Below the pieces are notes generated by a model, which was not told the DNA's origin, ran no database searches, and worked only from the letters and a program-made list of their open reading frames with translations. Below are positions 9,200 through 17,604 of a stretch of 64,000 nt of DNA, piece by piece. Made by a program: the position numbers and the translations under genes. This DNA is from Clostridiaceae bacterium (GTDB taxonomy: Bacteria > Bacillota > Clostridia > Lachnospirales > Lachnospiraceae), in contig CAJSZV010000007.1 in NCBI GenBank assembly GCA_910574345.1, forward strand, positions 62,001-126,000. The letters are read 5' to 3'. Numbering within the stretch: position 1 is the first letter of the stretch; each line of letters opens with the position of its first letter.

Positions 9200-10393
9200 T
9201 CAAGTAACACAAACTCTCCTCGAAAGAACCTCTATCATGTCAAAACCATCCCATTCCAGCGACAGCTCCTGGGCATGTCCTATGGGGACAATCCTGTCAA
9301 CACCTCTTACCCCATATTCGCGAATCAGTTCCCTGATTTTATGAGGATTCACTCCATAGTAGCTCACAGTCTGACACGTTTTTCTCAGCAGCGGAACAAT
9401 TTCCTCCAGCCCCTTTGCCCGGTACTCAAAAAAATATCCCATACCAGATTTATGATCCAGCAGTTCCTCCCAGATACGATCAACCTCAACCCTCACTAAC
9501 TTTGCCCCGTCACTGCAATATGTAACATTCCTATTTTCCGCCGCCAGTACGCAAAATCTCAGCAGCTTCTCACTGCCCCCAATAGGCGGCAGACTATAAT
9601 CCTCCAGTTTCTCACTAAGCTCCCTCCAAAATACCTCTTTCGCTTCCTCCACCCGCTGACCCAGCCACACAACCAGCCTGGGTGAACTACATGCATTCTG
9701 GTCCACATCATAAGTATCCTTATAAAAATCCCTTGCCAGCACCTTTACATCCGCCAGCAAATACTCATCCGCGTTGATCACACAAAGAGAATCCCGGTCC
9801 GCAAAACAGATCTCCACTGCCCTTGGCGGCAAAGAGAAGCTGCGGATATGCCCAATGGTCCTGTTGCCTCCCCAGACAATCCTCGCGTCACAGATTTCCG
9901 ACAGCTGTCTGGTCACCTCATCATCATGGCCATACCTGACAATGCAGATATAATCCCTTAAAAATTCAAAAGGCTCCTCCACGAGAAGTTCCCCGATCAC
10001 CCTGCAGATAACCTCCACCTCCGGAAACTCCCTGTCAGAAATTCTGACAATATTTATATTTCCCGAAAGCAATCCGTAGACAAGCGACACCGCGAACTGG
10101 ATTGGTATGTTAGAAGGTGTGATATGAAAGACTATCCCCCGCCCCAGCTTCAAGCCAGAATCCTTATACCTTTCTCCCATACTCTCCAAATTCCGCCGCC
10201 TAATCCAAAACGCAAAAGAAATAATGCTCGGATACTTCCGCAGCTCTTTATCCCTTAACAGTCTTTCTGATAAACTGCCCAGAAACTCTATAATTCCCCC
10301 ATGAAAAATATCCAGAGATTTCACTGCCGGCATATTGCTGAGAACCTCACTGTCTCCCACAAGAAACCCTATCTGTCTATCTTTCAGCTCCAT
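9200..10393 (-). CDS. Acyl-CoA reductase, LuxC family (copy 2)
   Basis: A 397-residue LuxC-type reductase with VDQNACSSPRLVVWLG (catalytic cysteine 235) and HITPSNIPIQF near residue 90. It shares with copy 1 (839-2047) the YP-x-x-x-FAFWIRR motif, the WGG-x-x-TIG motif and the overall length, but is clearly diverged. It overlaps the preceding LuxE gene by 17 nt, the same overlap seen in the first pair, so the pair was probably duplicated as a unit. It is predicted to reduce an activated acyl group to an aldehyde. Downstream lies the split transketolase. Confidence 0.88.
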   Translation of the reverse strand: MELKDRQIGFLVGDSEVLSNMPAVKSLDIFHGGIIEFLGSLSERLLRDKELRKYPSIISFAFWIRRRNLESMGERYKDSGLKLGRGIVFHITPSNIPIQFAVSLVYGLLSGNINIVRISDREFPEVEVICRVIGELLVEEPFEFLRDYICIVRYGHDDEVTRQLSEICDARIVWGGNRTIGHIRSFSLPPRAVEICFADRDSLCVINADEYLLADVKVLARDFYKDTYDVDQNACSSPRLVVWLGQRVEEAKEVFWRELSEKLEDYSLPPIGGSEKLLRFCVLAAENRNVTYCSDGAKLVRVEVDRIWEELLDHKSGMGYFFEYRAKGLEEIVPLLRKTCQTVSYYGVNPHKIRELIREYGVRGVDRIVPIGHAQELSLEWDGFDMIEVLSRRVCVT

Positions 10394-11462
10394 AGGTATC
10401 GCTGCACCCCCTTATCTCCGCATTCCTGATTCGCCCCATGATCCTTACATACTTCCCTTTTCTCCCGCATGGACAGTCATCCTCCCCTAGCACCATTCCC
10501 TCATCCTCTGTTAAAAGCGAATTGCCCGGATAAGATTTCGGAAGCACCGACAACACCTGAATGATCCCCTTTTCCCCTATATCACATGGCGAAAAATCCT
10601 TTATCCTGCGCGGAATTATATCCGAATAGATACTTGCATGCAGATGCCCACACTCACATTCTCCGTAAATACATCCAGACTGTTCCGCCATACTGTAGTG
10701 ATCCATAAAATGTATAAGACCACATACCCGATTACCCCTTTCCTTAAACAATTCAGAAGTAACCGCCTCCGACTGCAGCCTCTTCCAGCCCCCGCCTGTC
10801 AGCAAATATCCATTAGAACAATCCAACTTCAGCCCCTTATCCTCAATCTCATCATAAAACGACTGCCATATCATAAACGTAAAGCCAAAAATCAAAAACC
10901 GGTCACTGCCATACTCCTCAATAAACCTCCTGACAACCTCCACATTCAATGACATATCATCATTTAATGCAAAAACCATCTTTCTCGCCGCAAAATCCAA
11001 CCCCATTATCGTTGCACCCCTGGCCGTAAACATCCTTCTGTCGCGAATCACCTGAGGCGTATCAATTACCAACATAGGCATTCTCTTTTTGCCCACAAAA
11101 TCCCCCAGAAGACGAAGCAATACCTTCTGCTGCAGAATCGCCGTCTCTTTATCTAAAAAAATTTTTGATTGCAGCTGCCCTGTTGTACCAGAGGACTTCA
11201 TGACCTTAAAAATTTCATTCTCAGGAACGCTTTTCAGCTCCAGCTCCTTAAAAATCCTGACCGGCAAAAAAGGAAAATCCTCAAGTCTTTCCATTCTCTG
11301 AATCCGGCTTTCATCATATCCCAACCCATAGAGAATATTTCCATACATTCGGCAATGATTATAATGAAAACAGATCAAGGACTTCAATTCAGAAATCAGC
11401 ATAGATTTCTTCTGCTGTGCATCAAGAGAATATGGCAATATTCTGTGAAAATCCTCAATCAT
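10377..11462 (-). CDS. Acyl-protein synthetase, LuxE family (copy 2)
   Basis: A 361-residue LuxE-type enzyme with MKSSGTTGQ as the adenylation loop and the same C-terminal CPCGRKGKY and NAEIRGCSDTYG motifs as copy 1. It overlaps the NeuB gene by 8 nt upstream and LuxC copy 2 by 17 nt downstream, so NeuB-LuxE-LuxC are tightly coupled. It activates a carboxylic acid with ATP and hands it to LuxC. Whether the acid is a fatty acid, an amino acid or a sugar acid cannot be told. Confidence 0.86.
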   Translation of the reverse strand: MIEDFHRILPYSLDAQQKKSMLISELKSLICFHYNHCRMYGNILYGLGYDESRIQRMERLEDFPFLPVRIFKELELKSVPENEIFKVMKSSGTTGQLQSKIFLDKETAILQQKVLLRLLGDFVGKKRMPMLVIDTPQVIRDRRMFTARGATIMGLDFAARKMVFALNDDMSLNVEVVRRFIEEYGSDRFLIFGFTFMIWQSFYDEIEDKGLKLDCSNGYLLTGGGWKRLQSEAVTSELFKERGNRVCGLIHFMDHYSMAEQSGCIYGECECGHLHASIYSDIIPRRIKDFSPCDIGEKGIIQVLSVLPKSYPGNSLLTEDEGMVLGEDDCPCGRKGKYVRIMGRIRNAEIRGCSDTYGAER

Positions 11463-12486
11463 ACAAATCCGTCTCCCTGATTATTTCATCTTTATCAATC
11501 CTTCGATTAACCCTCCGGCCAACCACCTCGGTATAATTTTCAGGCGCTATTCCAGTCCCCGGACGCTTCGCGTCCAGATCCTCCACCCTTACAATCCGCC
11601 CTTTCTCCAAAGGTTTCCCAGCCACAATACTCCTGCACATTTTTTTCTTCTGTTCCAGCTCTTCCAAAGAAACCATTCTGTCAAAAGATCCCAAAGACAC
11701 ATATACAGACAAACATTTTTCCACCAATCTCTTCATGGCTTCCGGTTCCGTAGCCATCTGGTTATCCCACCCGATCTTGCTGCTGTCCAGCGTAAAATGC
11801 TTTTCAATCATAGCAGCGCCCAGAGCCACTGCCCCACATGCCACCTCAGTTCCTATGGTATGATCCGAATATCCTATAGGATATTCGGGGAACTCTTCTC
11901 GGAGCATCCGAATATTATTCAAATTTACATGCTCCGCCTTGACAGGATACACAGAAACACAATGAAGAATACAAATGTTTTTGTTTCCCGTCTCCTCAAT
12001 CGTCCTTACAGCCCGGCGAATCTCCTCAATAGTACTCATCCCCGTAGATAAAACCACCGGCAGTCCTTTACTGCCAATATATCTCAAAAAAAGAAGATTA
12101 CTTAAATCCATGGAAGCAGCCTTAATATACTCAGCATTTATTCTTACCAAAAAGTCTACCTCAGCCTCAGAATAAGGCGTTGACGAAAAAGCGATCCCTT
12201 TCTCCTGGCAATATGCCGCCATTTCCTCCAAAGCCTCCTCCTTTAGAGCAAATCTGCCCACCATTCTCTTGGCAATGGGATTTTCCCTGTAATAATCAAG
12301 AGAATAGAGAGTCTCGGCAGACCAGGACTGAAATTTCACCCCGTCACATCCACATTCTACTGCCGCATCAATCATTCTCTTTGCTGTCGCTATATTCCCA
12401 TTATGGCTGGAATTCATCTCTGCAACAAAATACGGCCTGCAGCCATCGCCTATTCTTCTTCCCCCTGTCAATTCTATATCAGCCAT
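11455..12486 (-). CDS. N-acetylneuraminate synthase family protein (NeuB/SpsE type)
   Basis: A 343-residue NeuB-type enzyme: a TIM barrel with FVAEMNSSHNGN, GCDGVKFQ, FSSTPYSEAEVDFL, KAASMDLSN, LSTGMST, ILHCVSVYP and GYSDHTIG, then a C-terminal SAF/antifreeze-like domain (RPGTGIAPENYTEVVGRRVNRRI). The family condenses phosphoenolpyruvate with an aldehyde sugar (ManNAc, or bacillosamine-derived hexoses) to give nonulosonic acids. No epimerase (NeuC), CMP transferase (NeuA) or pseudaminate gene is visible beside it in this window, so the acceptor may be unusual. The start overlaps the SDR stop as TGATG. Family assignment is strong; the exact product is open. Confidence 0.85.
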   Translation of the reverse strand: MADIELTGGRRIGDGCRPYFVAEMNSSHNGNIATAKRMIDAAVECGCDGVKFQSWSAETLYSLDYYRENPIAKRMVGRFALKEEALEEMAAYCQEKGIAFSSTPYSEAEVDFLVRINAEYIKAASMDLSNLLFLRYIGSKGLPVVLSTGMSTIEEIRRAVRTIEETGNKNICILHCVSVYPVKAEHVNLNNIRMLREEFPEYPIGYSDHTIGTEVACGAVALGAAMIEKHFTLDSSKIGWDNQMATEPEAMKRLVEKCLSVYVSLGSFDRMVSLEELEQKKKMCRSIVAGKPLEKGRIVRVEDLDAKRPGTGIAPENYTEVVGRRVNRRIDKDEIIRETDLYD

Positions 12487-13220
12487 CAGGCCAGCCTCCC
12501 TCCATCAATTATCAAGTTGCTTCCTGTAATATAAGACGCAGCATCGCTGGCTAAAAACCAAACAGCTTTAGCAATCTCCTCAGGAGTACCCTGCCGTCCT
12601 AATGGCGTCTCTGCCAAAATCTTTTCCTTTAATTCTCCTGGTCTTTCTGCCCACAAATCCGTATCAATAAATCCAGGACAAACCGTATTCACCCGGATCC
12701 CATACTGCCCCAGTTCCATAGACAATGTTTTTCCCGCAAAAATAAGGGCCGCCTTGCTGCTCCCATAAGCAATTCTTCCCCTCTCATTTTCAATTCCTGA
12801 AACAGAAGCAATGTTAATGATACAGCCTTGTCTTTTCCTAACCATATATCTTGCCACAAGCTGGGTAACATATAGAGGAGAAAAAAAATTCACATGAAAT
12901 ACCGTCTCCAACTGATCAAGGGAAGTCATTAAGAACAGTGATTCATCACTGATTCCCGCGTTATTGATAAGAATATCTATGCTTCCCCCTTTTTTATAAA
13001 CAGACATTACACTGGATTTCGCTGCAGCTCTGTCTGTAATATCAAAATATACCGGCTCTGCAATAACCCCGGCATGTTTCGATAGCCTGCGCAGCTCATC
13101 TTCAAACCCTTCAGACTCCCTGCGGGCACACGCCCAAACGTTGACACCGTTATTCGCAAACTCTCTGACAATACTCAGCCCTATTCCTCGGTTGGCTCCA
13201 GTGATAACCGCATTTTTCAA
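12486..13220 (-). CDS. Short-chain dehydrogenase/reductase (FabG-like)
   Basis: A 244-residue classical SDR with TGANRGIG (7-14), LINNAG, the YGSSK catalytic pair Y152/K156 and a C-terminal TGSNLIIDGG. It has the same residue numbering as the SDR at 6632-7369 and is its paralogue. It is the second gene of the operon, 18 bp after the glycosyltransferase-like gene and coupled by TGATG to NeuB. It probably reduces or oxidises an intermediate of the same pathway. Confidence 0.87.
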   Translation of the reverse strand: MKNAVITGANRGIGLSIVREFANNGVNVWACARRESEGFEDELRRLSKHAGVIAEPVYFDITDRAAAKSSVMSVYKKGGSIDILINNAGISDESLFLMTSLDQLETVFHVNFFSPLYVTQLVARYMVRKRQGCIINIASVSGIENERGRIAYGSSKAALIFAGKTLSMELGQYGIRVNTVCPGFIDTDLWAERPGELKEKILAETPLGRQGTPEEIAKAVWFLASDAASYITGSNLIIDGGRLA

Positions 13221-13238
13221 ATTGTCTTTCCTCCACTG

Positions 13239-14603
13239 TCAATGCATATTAAATGGTATCCCCACATCCTGTATCATCACCGGCTTCCCCGCCTCCCTGC
13301 ACAGCCTTACCAGAGAACTATGGTCCCCATAATAAGCATCACACAGGGCAATGGCCCGGTCCATGTCCGGCGTATTGTCATAGATCCCCCAGCCGGCCTC
13401 ACGGTACTCCTTCACTATCTCCTCATACTCTTCCCACAGCTGAGGCCTCATGGCCTCTATGGTAGCCCGAATCAGCGGATGGGGCCTCCACAGCAGTGCC
13501 ACCTCATCCACATTCTCCCGAAACACCCCAAACACATACCTCATCTTTCCAAGCATTCTCTCGCTGTTACGCAGAAGCGCTGTTACGCTGGTATTATAGA
13601 AGATAATCTTTTTCCAGCTCCCATCCGGCTTCTCGATAACCTTCAGCCACTCCTTCGGCACTTCCACGTTCTCTTTCCTGGTGTCAAGTACTTTATCTAC
13701 CTTAGGTGACCCCAGCCCCAAGATCTTCCCGTCCCAGTAGGCCCGGTCGGCGGAGGTGGTCTTCGTAAATTCCGTCAGCACATTCACATAGATCTGCCGC
13801 ATCTTCTCCGACTGCACGATTATCTTATCTGCATAGAGCATTGCCGGATTGGTACAAAAATGTGCCATATCTTCCACTGCCTCCTGATTGTCCGGCTCTA
13901 TCTCTTCCAATATAAAATAAGGTATATATACTAACTGATCTGTATATTGTTTCAAATTCTTGGAATAAAAGAAAGGATGAACACTTGTCAGGTAATTGCA
14001 CTCATCATAGGGGTTATGTATAAAGATCATATCCGGCCTGTGCTCTTCAAAATCATAGTCCTTATAACCGGTCACAGGCACATAGTCCGGGTACAGATCC
14101 CCCTCATAGTGCTCCTCCCGAAAACTGCCATCCGGGTTCTTTGTATAATATGGAATGGGAATCACATAGGCGTCACAGTCCGGATCTTCATCCGCCGCTT
14201 TCCAGACGCTCTCTAAGGAATCCCACATAGACGCTTTATATGGAAGAAAAACCGCTTCCGTGCGGGCCTTGATATCCTGTTTCACGCTGTTCTCCACCTG
14301 AATCAGGGATTTGCGAAGGTTCTTGCAGGCCCGGCCTCCATTCACTGCCTGGCCCTGGCCTAAAAGGGCATAGAGTTCATAGACGGTCTCGCAGTACCCT
14401 TCCAGAAGAGCGACCGTCACAAATCCCTCCCCTTCTGTCTCCTCTATGGTCTCACCCAGATGAATGGCACTTTCCTGACACTGAGCCAAAAGCTCCTGTG
14501 CACTGTCATACTGGCCTTTTTCTATGGCCTTTTTGATTCCCTCGTGAACCTGGCCTAAGAGCCTTATAAGCTCCAGCGCCTGTCCCTTCTGTGCCTTCCT
14601 CAT
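13239..14603 (-). CDS. CDP-glycerol glycerophosphotransferase-like protein
   Basis: A 454-residue soluble protein. The N-terminal third (about 1-140) is helical with many Glu/Lys/Gln residues. The rest has a GT-B-like pattern: VIPIPYYTKNPDGS, PDMIFIHNPYDE, YADKIIVQSE, LGLGSPKVDKVL, and near the end LLWRPHPLI, ALCDAYYGDHSSLVRLCREAGKPV. The RPHPLI and D-x-YYGDHSS motifs are those of CDP-glycerol glycerophosphotransferases (the H in RPHP and the D-x-S segment). It would transfer a glycerophosphate or sugar to a glycan. It is the first gene of the operon; the ATG at 14603 follows a weak, distant GAGAGGAA sequence, so initiation may depend on the structured leader. The superfamily is likely, the substrate unknown. 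Confidence 0.65.
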   Translation of the reverse strand: MRKAQKGQALELIRLLGQVHEGIKKAIEKGQYDSAQELLAQCQESAIHLGETIEETEGEGFVTVALLEGYCETVYELYALLGQGQAVNGGRACKNLRKSLIQVENSVKQDIKARTEAVFLPYKASMWDSLESVWKAADEDPDCDAYVIPIPYYTKNPDGSFREEHYEGDLYPDYVPVTGYKDYDFEEHRPDMIFIHNPYDECNYLTSVHPFFYSKNLKQYTDQLVYIPYFILEEIEPDNQEAVEDMAHFCTNPAMLYADKIIVQSEKMRQIYVNVLTEFTKTTSADRAYWDGKILGLGSPKVDKVLDTRKENVEVPKEWLKVIEKPDGSWKKIIFYNTSVTALLRNSERMLGKMRYVFGVFRENVDEVALLWRPHPLIRATIEAMRPQLWEEYEEIVKEYREAGWGIYDNTPDMDRAIALCDAYYGDHSSLVRLCREAGKPVMIQDVGIPFNMH

Positions 14604-14664
14604 AACTTACGATTATTCCTCTCTGTCCCTTAAATTATGATTCTTACTTAAATACAAGATACCA

Positions 14665-14834
14665 GGGTCAAAAGGTCGTGTATGACATGCTTACATGTCA
14701 ATACATGACTTTGGGACCCGCAAAAACATGAAAAAGTAGCCCGATAGGGCGGATTTTGAATGTTTTTAGGATTGCGGGAGCATGAAATGCGAAGCAATCC
14801 GTAGGCATCAGGGGTCAAAAAACCTTTTGACCCC
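14665..14834. repeat. 170-bp hairpin-rich element with 11-bp terminal inverted repeats, in the operon leader
   Basis: The element begins with GGGTCAAAAGG (14665-14675) and ends with its perfect complement CCTTTTGACCC (14823-14833). Inside are a long hairpin (GTCGTGTAT-GACATG at 14675-14689 against CATGTC-A-ATACATGAC at 14694-14709, loop CTTA), closed by GGGTC/GACCC (14665-14669 and 14715-14719). There is also GCCC-GATA-GGGC at 14739-14750 inside AAAAACA/TGTTTTT (14722-14728, 14761-14767), then GGATTGC/GCAATCC (14769-14775, 14794-14800). On the minus strand the first arm can pair either with a neighbouring arm as GGGGTCAAAA-GGTT-TTTTGACCCC (14834-14811) or with the far end. Either a mobile MITE-like repeat or a structured RNA; it lies between the promoter and the first gene of the operon. 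Confidence 0.7.
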
Positions 14835-14860
14835 AACATCTTAAATACAACATAAAAAAT

Positions 14861-14889
14861 ATTCTAATACAATATCGTCAGAAAATCAA
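14861..14889 (-). promoter_or_regulatory. Promoter of the LuxCE/NeuB operon
   Basis: Minus-strand TTGATT (14889-14884), a 17-bp spacer and TAGAAT (14866-14861) make a good sigma-A promoter. Transcription would start near 14854 and give a leader of about 250 nt that contains the whole hairpin element before the first ATG at 14603. Seen in sequence; activity is inferred. Confidence 0.6.
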
Positions 14890-15113
14890 GAAAGTTAATC
14901 ACTTTTTCCCAGCCAGATTCTAACAGCCGGCAGCAGTCGGAGCTTTCAGGCAAACCCAAAAGCCCCAAAAGCCGCTGCTGCCATAAATCTCTTATGCACA
15001 GGCAATATGACCGTCATATAACTTCGTTCCTCATCTGTTTCAAAAAACCGGCGGCTCAGAGCCATTCTTTTCCAGTGCCCTGAGGATCGTAGGATTACAG
15101 TCATCCTTTGTCT
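14890..15113. other. Intergenic stretch between the recombinase and the operon promoter
   Basis: No gene is seen here. The only structure noted is an 8-bp inverted repeat, GGCAGCAG (14929-14936) and CTGCTGCC (14975-14982), separated by a loop rich in AAAGCC/AAAAGCC; it could be a weak terminator for the recombinase gene or a recombinase site. Nothing else stands out. Confidence 0.3.
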
Positions 15114-15722
15114 TCACTTCACCTCCCCCTCCTTCCATCTCTCCCCCTTCCGATAGAACGACGTCACAGGCATACCGCACATCTTCGCCGCTTTCCTTCC
15201 CGACAGCTCCCCGGCAATCCACTGTCTGCATGTCTGGTCAAAATTATCCGGCAGCGGTTTCCTTGGCCTTCCGAACTGAACCCCCCGCATTTTAGCAGCC
15301 TCAATGCCTTCCTTCTGCCGTTCCCTGATATTCTTGCGCTCATTTTCTGCCACGAAAGAAAGGACCTGAAGCACAATATCGCTTAAAAAAGTACCCATGA
15401 GATCTTTACCCCGGCGGGTATCCAAAAGAGGCATGTCCATGACTATGATATCCACTTTTTTCTCCCTGGTCAGCACTCTCCACTGTTCCAGGATCTCCTC
15501 ATAATCGCGGCCTAAGCGGTCAATACTTTTAATATACAGCAGATCATCTTCCTTGAGCTTCTTCACAAGACGCCTGTACATGGGGCGGTCAAAATCCTTG
15601 CCCGACTGCTTGTCCACAAAAATATTTCCCACTGGCAGTTTCATCTGGGAAAATGCATACAGCTGTCTGTCTTCGTTCTGCTCTCTTGTGCTGACGCGGG
15701 CATATCCGTACATATTCTTCAT
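15114..15722 (-). CDS. Serine recombinase (resolvase/invertase)
   Basis: A 202-residue small serine recombinase. The N-terminal catalytic domain shows YGYARVSTREQNEDRQ with the nucleophilic serine near residue 11, then the IKSIDRLGRDYEEI and FLSDIVLQVLSFVAENERKNIRERQ helices. A C-terminal helix-turn-helix follows (GELSGRKAAKMCGMPVTSFYRK). Length matches DNA invertases/resolvases such as Pin or Tn3-type resolvase. The start is set by AGGAGGAAGAC before ATG at 15722. It sits alone next to a surface-glycan type operon, a common arrangement for phase-variation invertases, but I found no clear pair of inverted crossover sites, so it may equally be a remnant of a mobile element. Confidence 0.85.
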   Translation of the reverse strand: MKNMYGYARVSTREQNEDRQLYAFSQMKLPVGNIFVDKQSGKDFDRPMYRRLVKKLKEDDLLYIKSIDRLGRDYEEILEQWRVLTREKKVDIIVMDMPLLDTRRGKDLMGTFLSDIVLQVLSFVAENERKNIRERQKEGIEAAKMRGVQFGRPRKPLPDNFDQTCRQWIAGELSGRKAAKMCGMPVTSFYRKGERWKEGEVK

Positions 15723-15802
15723 GTCTTCCTCCTTTTGTAAAATTCAATTCTTTTAAAGACCATAAATGGATAATAAAAGAATATGATAAAAAGAGAAAGA
15801 CA

Positions 15803-15838
15803 CAAAATACAGCCCCTTTCCTTTCCTGAAAGGGGCTG
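15803..15838 (-). terminator. Rho-independent terminator after the solute-binding protein gene
   Basis: An 11-bp perfect stem CAGCCCCTTTC/GAAAGGGGCTG (15810-15820 and 15828-15838) with a 7-nt loop. On the minus strand it is followed by TATTTTG and lies 22 bp after the stop of the solute-binding protein gene. It ends the ABC importer operon. Confidence 0.85.
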
Positions 15839-15860
15839 CATCCTCCTGTCCAATCTGTTT

Positions 15861-17537
15861 TTATTTACCTTCAAACTCCGCGATAATCTCTTCCAATGGC
15901 TTAAGCTTTTCCAGCTCATCCATCATCTTATTATATCCCAGACGGTCAAGTTCCGTCAGATAGCCGTCCCAGGTGGCGTCCACGTCAATCTGCCCAAGAA
16001 CAGCCTGGGTCCGGTAATTGGACACATAGGCCTCAAGGTCGCTGTTGATCTCCTGCCTGATGATCTCATACTCAGTCTCTCCGGCCAGGTCTTCCTTGTA
16101 GGGCCTGTGCTGCCATTTCAGCCATATGCCCTCATCTCCCTCTGACCAGTACTTGCTGCCTGCCTTAAACAGTTCCTCCTCACCGATCCAGCTGGTAACT
16201 TCCTTTGTCTGGCCGAACTGGCTGAAGCTCCAGGTTCCCTTCTCACCGGACTTCATGACATTAAGTTTCTCCGGCGTTTCGCCGTCTGCGTTCCATTTCC
16301 AGTCGAGATCCTTCTCTCCGAAGAACAGGCTGGCCGCCACATCCTTGTCCCCATTTCCGAACAAAGAGTAATCCACAAACTGCAGGATCTTGGCCAGTTT
16401 TTCATCATCCACATTGGCATTGACAAAGAACCTTCCGTAGGCCGGGGAAGGATTCACGGTAGCTCTCACTTCACCCCCGTCAGGTTTGATGCCCGGCGTC
16501 ACAAGAACCTTGGCTTTGGGATCCCGCTCCAGAATCGTAAGGGGCGGGCGATCCGATGCCCAGCTGTTTAAGGCGTTGGTGGAAGTAATCCAGTATCCGG
16601 CCACGCCTGTATTTACCTTATCCCAGGCCACATTTCTGTCATTGTTGATGATCTCAGGGTCCAGAAGGTTTCTTCCGTATAATTCCTGGAACCCTTTTAA
16701 GAAATCCTTGTATTTGTCTGTGGCGTAGTATTGTTCCGCCCTGCCGTTCTGATCGTTGACACCAGTGCCGAATCCATAAGCGGAGAAGAAAGCGCCTTGG
16801 GCGATATTGGGATTGGTGGCACCTCCTACAGCCCCGATGGTATCATTCTTTCCTGTGCCGTTGGGATCTTTATTGACAAATGCATCCATAATCTCAACAA
16901 ATTTGCTCAGTTCAATACCGTCCTCAGCCACATAAAGCCTGTCAGCCACCTGTTCAACATTGACCCCCAGGTCGATCCCTAAGTTTTCAATCCAGTCATA
17001 ACGGTAGAAATCACCGGGAAGATAATAATCCACAAACTGGAAGGTCAGACCGGCTAGGTAGATAAATTCCTCTTCATTCTCCGGATTCAGGGTCTGCTTG
17101 TACAAAAGAGGATACTGATCATAGTAGGCCATCAGATTGGGGCAGTATGTTTCCGCCATTTTTTTTGGAATGGTCCTGATCAGTTCCTGCTCCATCATCC
17201 AGCTGGGAGTCTTTACCTCGGTCCACATGCAGTCCGGCATCTCCCCCGATGCCAGGAGAAGGTCCACTGTGTCCGATGTCTCCGCCTTCTCCACAGTCAG
17301 GTTAATATTCAGCGCATCCTCAATCATTTTCTCCACATAGGAGCCGTCCTCATAATCCGCGTAGCACCATTGCCCTGTATAAGTAATATCATAGGTCTTT
17401 TCCGGGTCCGGCTTTGCCCCTTTGTCCCCGGAGGAACCTGCAGGCCCTGATACCTTGCCTGAAGAACCGGAACATCCTGACAGTGCCAAAACCGTGCACA
17501 ACCCTGTTGCCAAAATCCTTTTGCCATGTTTTCTCAT
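15861..17537 (-). CDS. ABC transporter substrate-binding lipoprotein (LplA-like, family 1)
   Basis: A 558-residue secreted protein. It starts MRKHGKRILATGLC and has a lipobox LALSGC with the lipidated cysteine at residue 22, so it is anchored to the outer face of the membrane. The mature part has the long extracellular solute-binding fold of LplA-type proteins that serve oligosaccharide or uronate importers. I set the start at 17537 because AAGGAG precedes it and the signal peptide begins there; the frame is open further upstream but that part overlaps the sialidase-like gene. It is the last gene of the operon with LplB and LplC permeases. The ligand is unknown; the sialidase-fold neighbour hints at a complex host or plant glycan. 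Confidence 0.87.
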   Translation of the reverse strand: MRKHGKRILATGLCTVLALSGCSGSSGKVSGPAGSSGDKGAKPDPEKTYDITYTGQWCYADYEDGSYVEKMIEDALNINLTVEKAETSDTVDLLLASGEMPDCMWTEVKTPSWMMEQELIRTIPKKMAETYCPNLMAYYDQYPLLYKQTLNPENEEEFIYLAGLTFQFVDYYLPGDFYRYDWIENLGIDLGVNVEQVADRLYVAEDGIELSKFVEIMDAFVNKDPNGTGKNDTIGAVGGATNPNIAQGAFFSAYGFGTGVNDQNGRAEQYYATDKYKDFLKGFQELYGRNLLDPEIINNDRNVAWDKVNTGVAGYWITSTNALNSWASDRPPLTILERDPKAKVLVTPGIKPDGGEVRATVNPSPAYGRFFVNANVDDEKLAKILQFVDYSLFGNGDKDVAASLFFGEKDLDWKWNADGETPEKLNVMKSGEKGTWSFSQFGQTKEVTSWIGEEELFKAGSKYWSEGDEGIWLKWQHRPYKEDLAGETEYEIIRQEINSDLEAYVSNYRTQAVLGQIDVDATWDGYLTELDRLGYNKMMDELEKLKPLEEIIAEFEGK

Positions 17538-17604
17538 AATAATCTCCTTATTCACCACTGTTAATCTGTGTTTCTGTCCTCTTTCCAGGCCAAAGGCTGC
17601 CTTC

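Noticed and set aside
14648-14839. Open frame of 63 codons across the hairpin element
   Set aside because: It follows the inverted repeats exactly, has no ribosome binding site and no protein-like composition.
15114-15722. Complete mobile element carrying the recombinase
   Set aside because: No matching terminal repeats or cargo genes flank it; the inverted repeats at 14665-14833 enclose only the hairpin element.
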